The notes under the pieces are model-generated. The model saw only the letters and a program-made list of their open reading frames with translations. It did not search any database and had not been told where the DNA came from. 17,651 nucleotides of DNA from contig DAHVPA010000014.1 in NCBI GenBank assembly GCA_027318525.1, positions 1-17,651 of the forward strand. The letters run 5' to 3'. Position 1 is the first letter of the stretch. Each line of letters begins with the position of its first letter. Made by a program: the position numbers and the translations under genes. This stretch comes from Candidatus Cloacimonadota bacterium (lineage in GTDB: Bacteria; Cloacimonadota; Cloacimonadia; Cloacimonadales; Cloacimonadaceae). Of the stretch, positions 5,641 through 13,875 are shown one piece after another.

Positions 5641-5648
5641 CTTTGGAT

Positions 5649-5654
5649 GGAGGA
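5649..5654 (+). promoter_or_regulatory. Ribosome-binding site that sets the infB TTG start
   Basis: GGAGGA lies 3-4 nt before TTG 5658. It supports that codon over the upstream in-frame TTG 5643, which would begin inside or before the site. ATG 5647 is out of frame and leads to a stop after four codons. Confidence 0.65.
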
Positions 5655-5657
5655 ACT

Positions 5658-8375
5658 TTGATTCGCGTACATGAGTTGGCGAAAGAGCTGAAAATCAGCA
5701 CCATGGCTTTGAAGACTCATCTCACAGCGCTGGGCGTTGTAACGAAGAGCCATATGAGCTTTATCGAGGATGAGATTGCAAACAAAATCCGTTCCAAATA
5801 CAACGAACAGATTAATGCTGAAAAGAAGGCTGAAAAGGATAGGAAACACTTTATCGAGATGAAGCAGCAGGCTGCTCAAAAAGCCAAGCAGGATGCGGAA
5901 GCAGCTACTCACCCAACACCCGTGGAAGAAGAACCTGCAACTCCCATAGCTCAGCCCGAACCAGAAGATCAGGTCCAACAGCCTCATCCGAAAAAGGAAC
6001 ACCCCGTCACTGTCCATGCAGAACCGGTCAAACCAAAGGTTGAAGCTCCACCCCGTGATATCCGGGTTCCATATCAACAGCATAAACCCGCACCCAGAGC
6101 TTCTTCCGGACAGGAACAAGGCAGAGAAAGCAGAGGAAGTTATCGGGACAGGAGTTCAGCTCCGACCCGCCGTGAAGGTGGATATCAAAGCCAGGGTGGA
6201 CGTCCTTCAGGCGCACCCAGAACAGGTGAAAGACCCCAAGGAGGCTATCAGGGACGCGATGCCAAAGCACAGCCTGGTGGCACAGACACAAGAAAACGTC
6301 CGGACTTCCCACCCCGTAAACCGGGTGGACCTGTCTCATCGGCTCCACGCAAACCTGCTGCCGGAGCAGCTCCGGAAGCTGTTCCCAAGGATAGTGAAGT
6401 TAAAAAATTCGGTAAATCCAAAATCAGTCATGACGAGCTGGGCGAAAAAAGCAGACACCGCAAAGCCCAGATAGAAAAGCAGAAGAAAGAGAAGGGAGCT
6501 GTAACAGAGCCCACAGAAATGGAAGAGGCAGAAATCTCCCGCAGCATCAAGATGACTTTAGCCAAGACCCAAAAGAAGAAAAAGTATCATCGCGAAGCCC
6601 AGCAGGTGGAAGACCGCACTTCCAATGAAATAGTCATCCGCGAATATACATCAGTTAGTGAACTTGCCAAAATCATGGATGTCCCTGCTTCCGAAATCAT
6701 TACAAAGTTTTTCATGATGGGACAGCTGGTGACGATGAATCAACGCCTGGACAAAGATTCACTGGAGATGATCTGCGACGAATTCAGCTTCAGCTTCAGA
6801 TTTGAAGATGAATACGGTTCCGATCTTTTTGAAAAGGAGAAAGAGCATTATTCCGAGGCGGAAGCCATCACCAGACCTCCGGTGGTAACCATTATGGGGC
6901 ATGTAGATCATGGCAAAACCTCCATTCTGGATTATATCAGAAGCACCAATGTGGTCGCAGGTGAATCCGGCGGCATCACTCAGCATATCGGAGCTTACCA
7001 GATTGAAGTCAACAAACACAAGATAACCTTTTTAGACACTCCCGGGCATGAGGCTTTTACTGCAATGCGTTCCCGCAGAGCCAATGTTACCGATATCGCC
7101 ATCATAGTTGTTGCTGCATCTGAAGGGGTAAAACCCCAGACTGTGGAAGCCATTGACCATGCCAAAGCTGCTGGCGTGGCAATGATTATTGCCATCAACA
7201 AGATAGATTTGCCGGAAGCCAATGTGGACAAGACTATTGCCCAATTGCTGGATTTGGGAGTTTACCTGGAAACTTACGGGGGCGAAGTCCCCTGGTGCAA
7301 GACCTCGACTGTTACGGGTGAAGGAATCCTCAACCTGATTGAGCTGATTCTTCTGACTGCTGAGATGAAAGAGCTTACAGCTCAGGTGGAAGTTCCCGCC
7401 GAAGCCATAGTAATAGAAGCAGAAAAAGATCAGCGCATGGGCGCAGTCGTTACCATCCTGGTTCAGGAAGGTTCGCTGAAGAAGGGCGATATTGTGGTCT
7501 GCGGAGCAACTTATGGACGCATCCGTAAGATGGAAAATGAAAGGGGCGTTGAAATCAAACAGCTCTTTCCTTCCGATGTAGCGCGCATCTATGGCTTGAG
7601 CGAAGTGCCCAAAGCGGGAGACGTCCTCAACCAGGTAGAAAATGAAAAGACTGCCCGATCCATCAGTTCGGAGCGTCTCCAAATCCGTCTGGAACGTGAA
7701 AAATATCAGAACAAAGCATCATTGCAAAACATCTTTGCCCGCATCAAGGAAGACCAGATAGGCGAGCTCAAACTTATCATCAAAGCAGATACCGACGGCT
7801 CGGTGGAAGCTCTGGCGGATTCATTCCAGAAGCAATCCAACGAAGAAGTCATGGTCAATATAATTCACAAGAGCGTGGGCGGCATCAATGAAGCAGACGT
7901 CAGCCTTGCTTCAGCTTCCAACGCCATCATAATCGGATTTCATGTCCGTGCCAACCAGCAGGCAAAGAAAATGGCTGAGGATGAGCATGTGGAGATTAAG
8001 CTCTACCAGGTCATTTATGCTGCGATAGACGATATCCGCAGCGCTCTGGAAGGCTTGCTCAAGCCCGAATTTGAAGAAAAACCGCTGGGCACTGTCGCCA
8101 TCAAACAGCTCTTCAAAATCAAGAAGCTGGGGACGATTGCCGGCTGTTACGTCGAAAAAGGCGTTATCCAGCGCAACTGCAACATCCGTCTCTACCGCAA
8201 CGACGTCCTTATCCATGAAGGCAAGCTTGCCTCTCTCAAACATTATCAGAACGAAGTCTCCGAAGTTAAGGCAGGAACCGATTGCGGTCTCACCATCGAT
8301 GGTTACAACGATATCCGCGAAGGCGATGTCATTGAGTGTTACACCATTCAGCAGGTTGAGAAAAAGCTGGTTTAA
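5658..8375 (+). CDS. infB: Translation initiation factor IF-2
   Basis: A 905-residue IF-2, the GTPase that brings initiator tRNA to the 30S subunit and promotes subunit joining. Starting at TTG 5658 gives (M)IRVHELAKELKIS, the classic IF2 N-terminal motif. A second IF2-N domain lies near residues 320-385 (TSVSELAKIMDVPASEI). Between them is a long basic, R/G/P/Q-rich linker (about 130-250). The G domain has GHVDHGKT (414-421), DTPGHE (from 460) and NKID (from 514), followed by domain II (DQRMGAVVTILVQEG) and the C-terminal tRNA-binding half. The usual SAKTGEG of the G5 loop is STVTGEG. It begins 17 nt after the L7Ae-like gene and ends 8 nt before rbfA. Confidence 0.96.
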   Translation: MIRVHELAKELKISTMALKTHLTALGVVTKSHMSFIEDEIANKIRSKYNEQINAEKKAEKDRKHFIEMKQQAAQKAKQDAEAATHPTPVEEEPATPIAQPEPEDQVQQPHPKKEHPVTVHAEPVKPKVEAPPRDIRVPYQQHKPAPRASSGQEQGRESRGSYRDRSSAPTRREGGYQSQGGRPSGAPRTGERPQGGYQGRDAKAQPGGTDTRKRPDFPPRKPGGPVSSAPRKPAAGAAPEAVPKDSEVKKFGKSKISHDELGEKSRHRKAQIEKQKKEKGAVTEPTEMEEAEISRSIKMTLAKTQKKKKYHREAQQVEDRTSNEIVIREYTSVSELAKIMDVPASEIITKFFMMGQLVTMNQRLDKDSLEMICDEFSFSFRFEDEYGSDLFEKEKEHYSEAEAITRPPVVTIMGHVDHGKTSILDYIRSTNVVAGESGGITQHIGAYQIEVNKHKITFLDTPGHEAFTAMRSRRANVTDIAIIVVAASEGVKPQTVEAIDHAKAAGVAMIIAINKIDLPEANVDKTIAQLLDLGVYLETYGGEVPWCKTSTVTGEGILNLIELILLTAEMKELTAQVEVPAEAIVIEAEKDQRMGAVVTILVQEGSLKKGDIVVCGATYGRIRKMENERGVEIKQLFPSDVARIYGLSEVPKAGDVLNQVENEKTARSISSERLQIRLEREKYQNKASLQNIFARIKEDQIGELKLIIKADTDGSVEALADSFQKQSNEEVMVNIIHKSVGGINEADVSLASASNAIIIGFHVRANQQAKKMAEDEHVEIKLYQVIYAAIDDIRSALEGLLKPEFEEKPLGTVAIKQLFKIKKLGTIAGCYVEKGVIQRNCNIRLYRNDVLIHEGKLASLKHYQNEVSEVKAGTDCGLTIDGYNDIREGDVIECYTIQQVEKKLV

Positions 8376-8383
8376 GGCTAAAG

Positions 8384-8860
8384 ATGAAATCCTTCCGACT
8401 GGAACGGCTGCAGAACGAAATCAGGAAAATCCTGAATAATGCGCTTAGCACCAAGCTGAATGACCCGCGTCTGGATTGGGTCATCATCAGCGAGGTCATT
8501 CTATCCAAGGATCTGAACTATCTCAAAGTGTATTTTACCCATTACAACAACCCTCATTCCCATGAGCAGATAAAAGAGCTGTTGGAAAAAGCATCAGGCT
8601 TTATAAAAAAACAAATCGCAGGAGCAAAACTTATGAGAACCATTCCGGAAATCACCTTCCATTATGATGAGACAGAAGAACGCGCCGCCAGGGTGGATGC
8701 GCTGCTTGCCTCCGTCAAAGATGATTTCGACGATGATGACGAATACGATCCTGATATCGACATCGATGATTATCTGGATGAAGACGAAGTGTTCGATTTT
8801 GATGAGGATGAAGACGAATTCGACGACATCGATGACCTCGATGATGACGAAGACTATTAA
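8384..8860 (+). CDS. rbfA: 30S ribosome-binding factor RbfA with acidic tail
   Basis: A 158-residue RbfA, a cold-shock and 30S assembly factor. The KH-like core covers about residues 1-110: SFRLERLQNEIRKILNNAL, DPRLDWVIISEVILSKDL, YLKVYFTHY, LMRTIPEITFHYDETEERAARVDALL. These are the family's hallmark segments. The unusual part is residues 113-158: 32 of 46 residues are Asp or Glu with no basic residue, while typical RbfA stops near 110-130. The start is ATG 8384, 8 nt after infB, with AAGG nearby. It is the last gene before the terminator at 8882. Confidence 0.93.
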   Translation: MKSFRLERLQNEIRKILNNALSTKLNDPRLDWVIISEVILSKDLNYLKVYFTHYNNPHSHEQIKELLEKASGFIKKQIAGAKLMRTIPEITFHYDETEERAARVDALLASVKDDFDDDDEYDPDIDIDDYLDEDEVFDFDEDEDEFDDIDDLDDDEDY

Positions 8861-8881
8861 TCCAAAAGCATAGTTGATACA

Positions 8882-8908
8882 GGGCAGTTAGCAAGCTGCC
8901 CTTTTTTT
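8882..8908 (+). terminator. Intrinsic terminator of the rimP-rbfA operon
   Basis: GGGCAG (8882-8887) and CTGCCC (8896-8901) form a GC-rich 6-bp stem with an 8-nt loop, followed directly by seven T (8902-8908). It lies 21 nt after the rbfA stop. Confidence 0.88.
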
Positions 8909-8980
8909 ATAAAGCCCGGTTAGCTCCCCTCTCCGGAGACGGCAGGGATTGTTAAGTCCGTTAATCCGGTCAGAGGATTT

Positions 8981-9028
8981 GCAGAGAGTCAGCAGAGACT
9001 AAGTCTCCGAAAACCCTCTGCAGAAGTT
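8981..9028. repeat. 11-bp-period intergenic repeat, copy 2
   Basis: GCAGAGAGTCA then GCAGAGACTAA then GTCTCCGAAAA are spaced 11 bp apart, followed by ACCCT (9013-9017) and CAGAAGTT (9021-9028). The same blocks in the same order occur in copy 3: GCAGAGAGTC-N-GCAGAGA, AAGTCTC, ACCCT, CAGATGTT. GAGACT-A-AGTCTC inside it is a near-palindrome. The element fills the gap between the rbfA terminator and the next gene. Confidence 0.6.
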
Positions 9029-9095
9029 GAACTAAGAACGTGCATCAGATCCTGAGGGTAAGGGGTAATAGGCTGCAAAGACAAAGGATAACAAA

Positions 9096-10100
9096 ATGAC
9101 AAAACAGATGAAAGCTAAGGATTTTAACGCCAGACTGCTGCCTGTTTTTAAGGCAGCGAAATCCATCTGCCTGACCACACATGTTAATCCTGATGGGGAC
9201 GGCTTGGCAGCCTGCCTGGCTGTGAAACGCATATTGCAAAATCTGGGACTTCAAGCTGACATTGTCGTGGATGAGTTTGATTTGGACAGATACGGATTTT
9301 TAAATGTGCTGGATAACGTTGTTCTGGACTGCGCTTCCCTGCAATATGACCTGGTGGTCATCATCGACTTGCATGATTATGACAGGCTGGTTCAGAGGGT
9401 GCATCTTGCCAAATCCGCCCACACAGTGATTGTCATCGACCATCATGAAATCCAGGACGATATGATGGATTGCGATTTCTGTTGGGTTGACCCCAGTGCC
9501 GTATGCACAGGATGGATGATTTACAGCCTGTTTCAGAAAGAGATAGAAGCTTTGCCCGAAGCTGACCGCGAATATGTCGGGACCTGTTTATATACGACGC
9601 TGCTAAACGATACCAACAATTTCACCAATGCCAATACCAATGAAGACGCTTTTGTTCTCGCTGCTGCCGCTTGCCGCTATGGAGTCAAACCGGGACAGAT
9701 TCAACGCATGTTTATGGTGGTGCGCACATCAGGGGAGATGAGGCTTTTGGGACAAGTGCTTTCCACCATAGAACTTTATGACAAAGGCAAAATCCTGTTT
9801 ATGGACAGCTCTTTGGCAATGCTGGAAGAAAATCTGCTCAGCAAAGAAGCAACCTCCAATTTTACACGCTGGGTGCAGGACTTGAAAGGAGTGGACACTA
9901 TCGGTTATTTCAGGGAGGAAAGCATGCACAATTATAGGCTAAGTCTGCGTTCCAAGACCATTAACGTCCATTCTATCGCGGTTAAATATGGCGGGGGAGG
10001 TCACCTTCAGGCTTCAGGCTGCATGATGACCGGCTCTTTGGACGACCTCAAACAAAAGCTATTACAGGAAATTCACCGTGCCGATAAACTGGTGCATTAG
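9096..10100 (+). CDS. nrnA: DHH/DHHA1 phosphoesterase, NrnA-like
   Basis: A 334-residue DHH-family enzyme of the NrnA type, which degrades very short RNA and, in some members, 3'-phosphoadenosine-5'-phosphate. The metal-binding motifs are in order: THVNPDGDG (28-36), VIIDLHDYDR (88-97), IDHH (114-117), and an LLNDTNNFT motif further on. The C-terminal DHHA1 substrate-binding domain ends in GGGGH (299-303) followed by QASG. The second metal motif has DLHDYDR where many homologues have D-x-S-D-x-x-R. ATG 9096 has AAGGA (9084-9088) 7 nt upstream. It begins a second block of genes after the rbfA terminator and lies 6 nt before truB. Confidence 0.88.
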   Translation: MTKQMKAKDFNARLLPVFKAAKSICLTTHVNPDGDGLAACLAVKRILQNLGLQADIVVDEFDLDRYGFLNVLDNVVLDCASLQYDLVVIIDLHDYDRLVQRVHLAKSAHTVIVIDHHEIQDDMMDCDFCWVDPSAVCTGWMIYSLFQKEIEALPEADREYVGTCLYTTLLNDTNNFTNANTNEDAFVLAAAACRYGVKPGQIQRMFMVVRTSGEMRLLGQVLSTIELYDKGKILFMDSSLAMLEENLLSKEATSNFTRWVQDLKGVDTIGYFREESMHNYRLSLRSKTINVHSIAVKYGGGGHLQASGCMMTGSLDDLKQKLLQEIHRADKLVH

Positions 10101-10106
10101 ATTGTT

Positions 10107-10979
10107 ATGGACAAAGACCTGAGCCTATCCGGATTTCTTCTCATTGATAAACCCGCCGGCATATCCTCCTTTGATGTAATCAGAAAACTGCGCCGGCAAA
10201 CAGGAATCAGGACCTTCGGTCATGCCGGAACATTGGACCCCTTTGCCACAGGGCTGCTGCTGTTGGCAGTTAATAAATATACCAGGCTGTTGGCTCTGCT
10301 GGATGCTGCCGACAAATCATATGAAGCAACCATGTTTATCGGCAAATCCACTTCCACAGGCGATCCGGAAGGTGAGGTCACGGCTATATCAAAAGCATTG
10401 CCGGACACTGAAAAAATCGATTTGTTGCAAAGTGCCGTCCTTAATATTGAGCAACTCAAACCTCCGGCTCATTCCGCCCTGAAAATTAACGGTAAAAGAG
10501 CATATGAACTGGCAAGGAAAGATATTGAACTGGATTTGCCGGAACGTCCGGTCAGAATCCATGAATTTGAAGTATTGCAATATGATTATCCCTATCTGAA
10601 ATATGCCTGCCGGGTTTCCAAAGGAACCTATATCCGCAGCCTGAGCCAGTGGATTGCCCAATATTTGGATGTGAAAGCCTATACCCTGAACCTAAGAAGG
10701 ACGGCAATAGGAAAAATTGATGTGAAACGGTCAATCTCTCCCGAACTGATTGATGCTGAGGGGCTGCAGGCAAATCTGCAGCAGGCGTCTGAGATTCTTG
10801 ATGACAAAGAGATGATTGTCCTCGATGCCGAAGCTCTGAAATTGCTGTCCCAGGGCAGGACGGTGCTCAATCCGGGCGCTGATCAGGTAAGAATTTTAAT
10901 CCTGGATGAATCGGGAATGTGCCACGGAATAGCTATGCGTCAGGAAGGAATCCTGCACCCGAAAGTGAACTTATGCTGA
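10107..10979 (+). CDS. truB: tRNA pseudouridine(55) synthase TruB
   Basis: A 290-residue TruB, which converts U55 to pseudouridine in the T-loop of tRNA. The catalytic motif GHAGTLDPFATGLL is present with the nucleophile at D44. The family's GFLLIDKPAGISSFDVI start, the PPAHSALKINGKRAYELAR segment and SKGTYIRSL are also present. The length fits bacterial enzymes with a short C-terminal domain. The start ATG 10107 has no strong ribosome-binding site and lies 6 nt after the nrnA-like gene, so coupled translation is likely. Its last 7 nt overlap ribF. Confidence 0.94.
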   Translation: MDKDLSLSGFLLIDKPAGISSFDVIRKLRRQTGIRTFGHAGTLDPFATGLLLLAVNKYTRLLALLDAADKSYEATMFIGKSTSTGDPEGEVTAISKALPDTEKIDLLQSAVLNIEQLKPPAHSALKINGKRAYELARKDIELDLPERPVRIHEFEVLQYDYPYLKYACRVSKGTYIRSLSQWIAQYLDVKAYTLNLRRTAIGKIDVKRSISPELIDAEGLQANLQQASEILDDKEMIVLDAEALKLLSQGRTVLNPGADQVRILILDESGMCHGIAMRQEGILHPKVNLC

Positions 10980-11902
10980 AGTGGTTTGACGAATCCGTTC
11001 CCTGCTTGGATGCTTGTGTGTTGACCATGGGCAATTTTGACGGCTTGCACCTGGGTCACCGTAAAGTGCTGTCTATTCTGCATGAAAAAGCAAAGGAACT
11101 GGGATTGCCGGCAGTTGTGCTGACATATTGGGAACATCCGGGGCATTACGTTCATCTCAAACATCAGGTTCCCATTCTCACTCCCAGACCCTTGAAAAAA
11201 GAACTTATCAGGGCATGCGGCAGCAGTCAGGTCTACTTCATCAATTTTACTACTGAGACTGCTCATGTTACGGCATTGACTTTCCTGAAAGAAGTCCTGA
11301 TAGAACACTTTCATCCCCGACTGATAGTGGCGGGATATGATTCTCATTTCGGATATCGCCGGGAAGGCAATGCAGATTTTCTCAGCCGGTATGGGGTAGA
11401 ATTTGGTTATGATACTATCAGGGTGGAACCTGTTTATCAGGATACAAATATTATCAGCAGCACCTTGATACGCGATGCTCTGCAACAGGGTGATGTTAGA
11501 ACTGCTGCTGCAATGCTGGGAGAACCTTATTGTCTGTATGGGACTGTTTCACACGGAAAAAAGCTGGGTCGAAGCATAGGTTTCCCCACCGTAAACCTAA
11601 ATCCCATCGATAATGAACAGCTCATCCCGGCAAACGGAGTCTATCTTTCTGCTGTTTCTTTTAACCAAGACCACTATTTTGGATTGACAAATATTGGCGT
11701 TAGTCCTACATTGAAAAATAATGGTCAAATAGAAATAGAAACATTCATTTTGGACTTTGACCGTGAGATGTATGGAGAAAACATCCGGCTGGAAATGCTG
11801 GAGTTTATCCGCAGCGAGGAACACTTTCCAACCGTGCATGCGTTAAAGCGTGCCATCGAACAGGATATAAGAAAAGGAAAGGAACTACTGGCAGGATTAT
11901 GA
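10973..11902 (+). CDS. ribF: Bifunctional riboflavin kinase / FAD synthetase RibF
   Basis: A 309-residue RibF that phosphorylates riboflavin to FMN and adenylates FMN to FAD. The N-terminal nucleotidyltransferase domain has TMGNFDGLHLGH (HLGH at 26-29), and VAGYDSHFGYRREGN is also typical. The C-terminal kinase domain has GRSIGFPTVNL (from 199) and the end segment NIRLEMLEFIRSEEHF. The start is ATG 10973 (MLKWFDESVP), inside the end of truB; a longer ORF from 10919 would run further into truB and is unlikely. It overlaps the next gene by 4 nt (ATGA). Confidence 0.94.
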   Translation: MLKWFDESVPCLDACVLTMGNFDGLHLGHRKVLSILHEKAKELGLPAVVLTYWEHPGHYVHLKHQVPILTPRPLKKELIRACGSSQVYFINFTTETAHVTALTFLKEVLIEHFHPRLIVAGYDSHFGYRREGNADFLSRYGVEFGYDTIRVEPVYQDTNIISSTLIRDALQQGDVRTAAAMLGEPYCLYGTVSHGKKLGRSIGFPTVNLNPIDNEQLIPANGVYLSAVSFNQDHYFGLTNIGVSPTLKNNGQIEIETFILDFDREMYGENIRLEMLEFIRSEEHFPTVHALKRAIEQDIRKGKELLAGL

Positions 11903-13866
11903 TTAACACAACGGGACACATAGGCAAAACATCCCTTCTGCTCATGCTTGTCTGGGTTGGATTTGTCTCACTTTACGCCGTTGGCTTCATTCCGGCAGAC
12001 GGGAATAACATCTCATCTGGATTTCAGCTTCAACGGGACAGAGAGTTTTATTACCACACTTATAAAGACGAACAACACTGGTACGGAACAGAGAAATGGG
12101 CGGTGCGCTTTGATTTTACCGAGGAGTATCCCACATATGAGCTGTCAGCCTTTGATATCAACCGGATCAGGATATATTTCCCAGTAGTGTCATCGCCTGC
12201 ATATGAAGTCACGGTTCAGGTTTTTTCCGATCAGAATAATCTGCCAGGTAATGTTTTAGCCACGGTATCACAGGAAGTTACCAGTAGCTGGATGGAATTT
12301 TCTCTTCCGGATATTGCTGCTCAAAACGTTGTCTGGGTTGTCCTGAATTGTCCTACTGCAGTGGATGGACCCTATGTTTCTGCCTCCCGGGGTGGGGGAA
12401 ACCACAGCTACTACTGGAATACGAATACACCAGTCCAATACTACCAAAATCTATACACTGCCGGGATTTACAGTGAGTTTCTGATTTCTGTGGTGGGCAG
12501 ATTTGATCTCAGTAGCACAGACATTGAGCTGGCAAACTTTGACCTTCTTCCGGATGTAAGTATAGGCGCGTCGGTCACCCCCCAATTCGTAATATATAAC
12601 AACTCTGACCTTGTGGTCAACAGTGCGGTTTTGCATGTGGAGATAACCGGGGCTGGCGGGGACTTTGCCATTCAGGATTCCCTCCCTGTGATCAGATCGA
12701 TTAATCCTCATTCCGAGCTTGTAATTGCCTATGATGATCCAGATTATCAGGAACATGCCGTGCAACTGCCCGCTTATGCAACACAGCTCAAAGTTAGGGC
12801 TTATCTGAATACTGAGTATACAGAGACAGATACCGTCTTCAACAACACGGTTACCAGGTATTATGACCTGTTTGACCGCAATCTTCCCGTCAAGCTGGTG
12901 GAGAATTTTCTGCGCTATTCAGAGAGTTCCAATCTATTGTTATCGCAGGATGCAGCAGCTCTGGACGATCTGACCTTTTTGAATTATTTTCCGCTGGTGG
13001 CAGATACCAACTATGCAATTGGTGCAACCCAACGTTTCAACTGGTATGGCTTGATGGGTTTGCCCATGACTGTTTTGGGGGGTGATTCCCTCATCACTGG
13101 ATATATTGCCAATCTTTATGGAGATCAGTTTAATCTGGCGGCTCAAGGTCTGCAGGAGCAAACTACTTTCCTTATGCAAAGCAGTGCCACGCTTAGTCTG
13201 AGTGAGCCTTTTATCAATCTGCAGATGAGACTTGTCCTGAGAAATATTGAAACCTACCTGTTTGACAATGGGATTGATCCCAATCCCATGCGCACCAGCC
13301 GGTTTTTTGCAGCTTTGGTGAACAAAAGAAACCTGCAGGGCAGGGAACGATATGTCTTTGCCAGATGGGGGGCTTATGCCGACACGATCGGCACTTCTCT
13401 GCAGTTCGGAGAATCCTGGCAGAAGCAAATCAGCATTCCCGTCAACAACATTCCCCAGGATAGCTTGGAAAGCAACTATGTCCTGCTTTACTGGCTGCAG
13501 AATAACTCCTCTAAGCAGATTATTTTTGCCAATCTGGTCCCTATAGCAGGTGTAACCCATTCTTCTGAAGAGCTTGTCCCATCCGCGTTGACTTCTCTTG
13601 TTTTAGCTCCCAATCCCATCAGGAAAGGTGATAAGCTGCATCTGAGCCTGGACAGTGCTCTCAAAGGTAATGCTCAATACAGTATCTACAATACACGGGG
13701 ACGACTGGTTACATCGGGAATACTGACTCTGACTGAGGGAAAAGCTACTATGCAGAATGATAAGCTTACTACCTCAGGGATCTACTTCCTCAAGCTGAGC
13801 CTTCCTGGTCAAAATCCAACCTCAACACCACAAATCCAGACTGCCAAATTCATTTTTATCAGATAA
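11899..13866 (+). CDS. Secreted protein with type IX-like C-terminal sorting domain
   Basis: A 655-residue exported protein. Residues 1-28 form a signal peptide with a basic start and the core LLLMLVWVGFVSLYA. The region to about 210 is beta-rich (SSWMEFSLPDIAAQNVVWVVL). Residues about 334-430 resemble the Omp28-like thioredoxin-fold domain (LVENF..., then FNWYGLMGLPMTVLGGD), but the CxxC cysteines are missing. The C-terminus from about 566 (LAPNPIRKGDKLHLSL, YNTRGRLVTSGIL, SGIYFLKLSL, AKFIFIR) is a type IX-like sorting domain, which directs proteins across the outer membrane in FCB bacteria. The start ATG 11899 overlaps the ribF stop, so it is translated from the housekeeping transcript. Its specific function is unknown. 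Confidence 0.82.
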   Translation: MINTTGHIGKTSLLLMLVWVGFVSLYAVGFIPADGNNISSGFQLQRDREFYYHTYKDEQHWYGTEKWAVRFDFTEEYPTYELSAFDINRIRIYFPVVSSPAYEVTVQVFSDQNNLPGNVLATVSQEVTSSWMEFSLPDIAAQNVVWVVLNCPTAVDGPYVSASRGGGNHSYYWNTNTPVQYYQNLYTAGIYSEFLISVVGRFDLSSTDIELANFDLLPDVSIGASVTPQFVIYNNSDLVVNSAVLHVEITGAGGDFAIQDSLPVIRSINPHSELVIAYDDPDYQEHAVQLPAYATQLKVRAYLNTEYTETDTVFNNTVTRYYDLFDRNLPVKLVENFLRYSESSNLLLSQDAAALDDLTFLNYFPLVADTNYAIGATQRFNWYGLMGLPMTVLGGDSLITGYIANLYGDQFNLAAQGLQEQTTFLMQSSATLSLSEPFINLQMRLVLRNIETYLFDNGIDPNPMRTSRFFAALVNKRNLQGRERYVFARWGAYADTIGTSLQFGESWQKQISIPVNNIPQDSLESNYVLLYWLQNNSSKQIIFANLVPIAGVTHSSEELVPSALTSLVLAPNPIRKGDKLHLSLDSALKGNAQYSIYNTRGRLVTSGILTLTEGKATMQNDKLTTSGIYFLKLSLPGQNPTSTPQIQTAKFIFIR

Positions 13867-13875
13867 AGGAAATTC

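Noticed and set aside
7032..7682. 216-aa minus-strand frame inside infB
   Set aside because: Antisense shadow within the conserved G domain and domain II of IF2.
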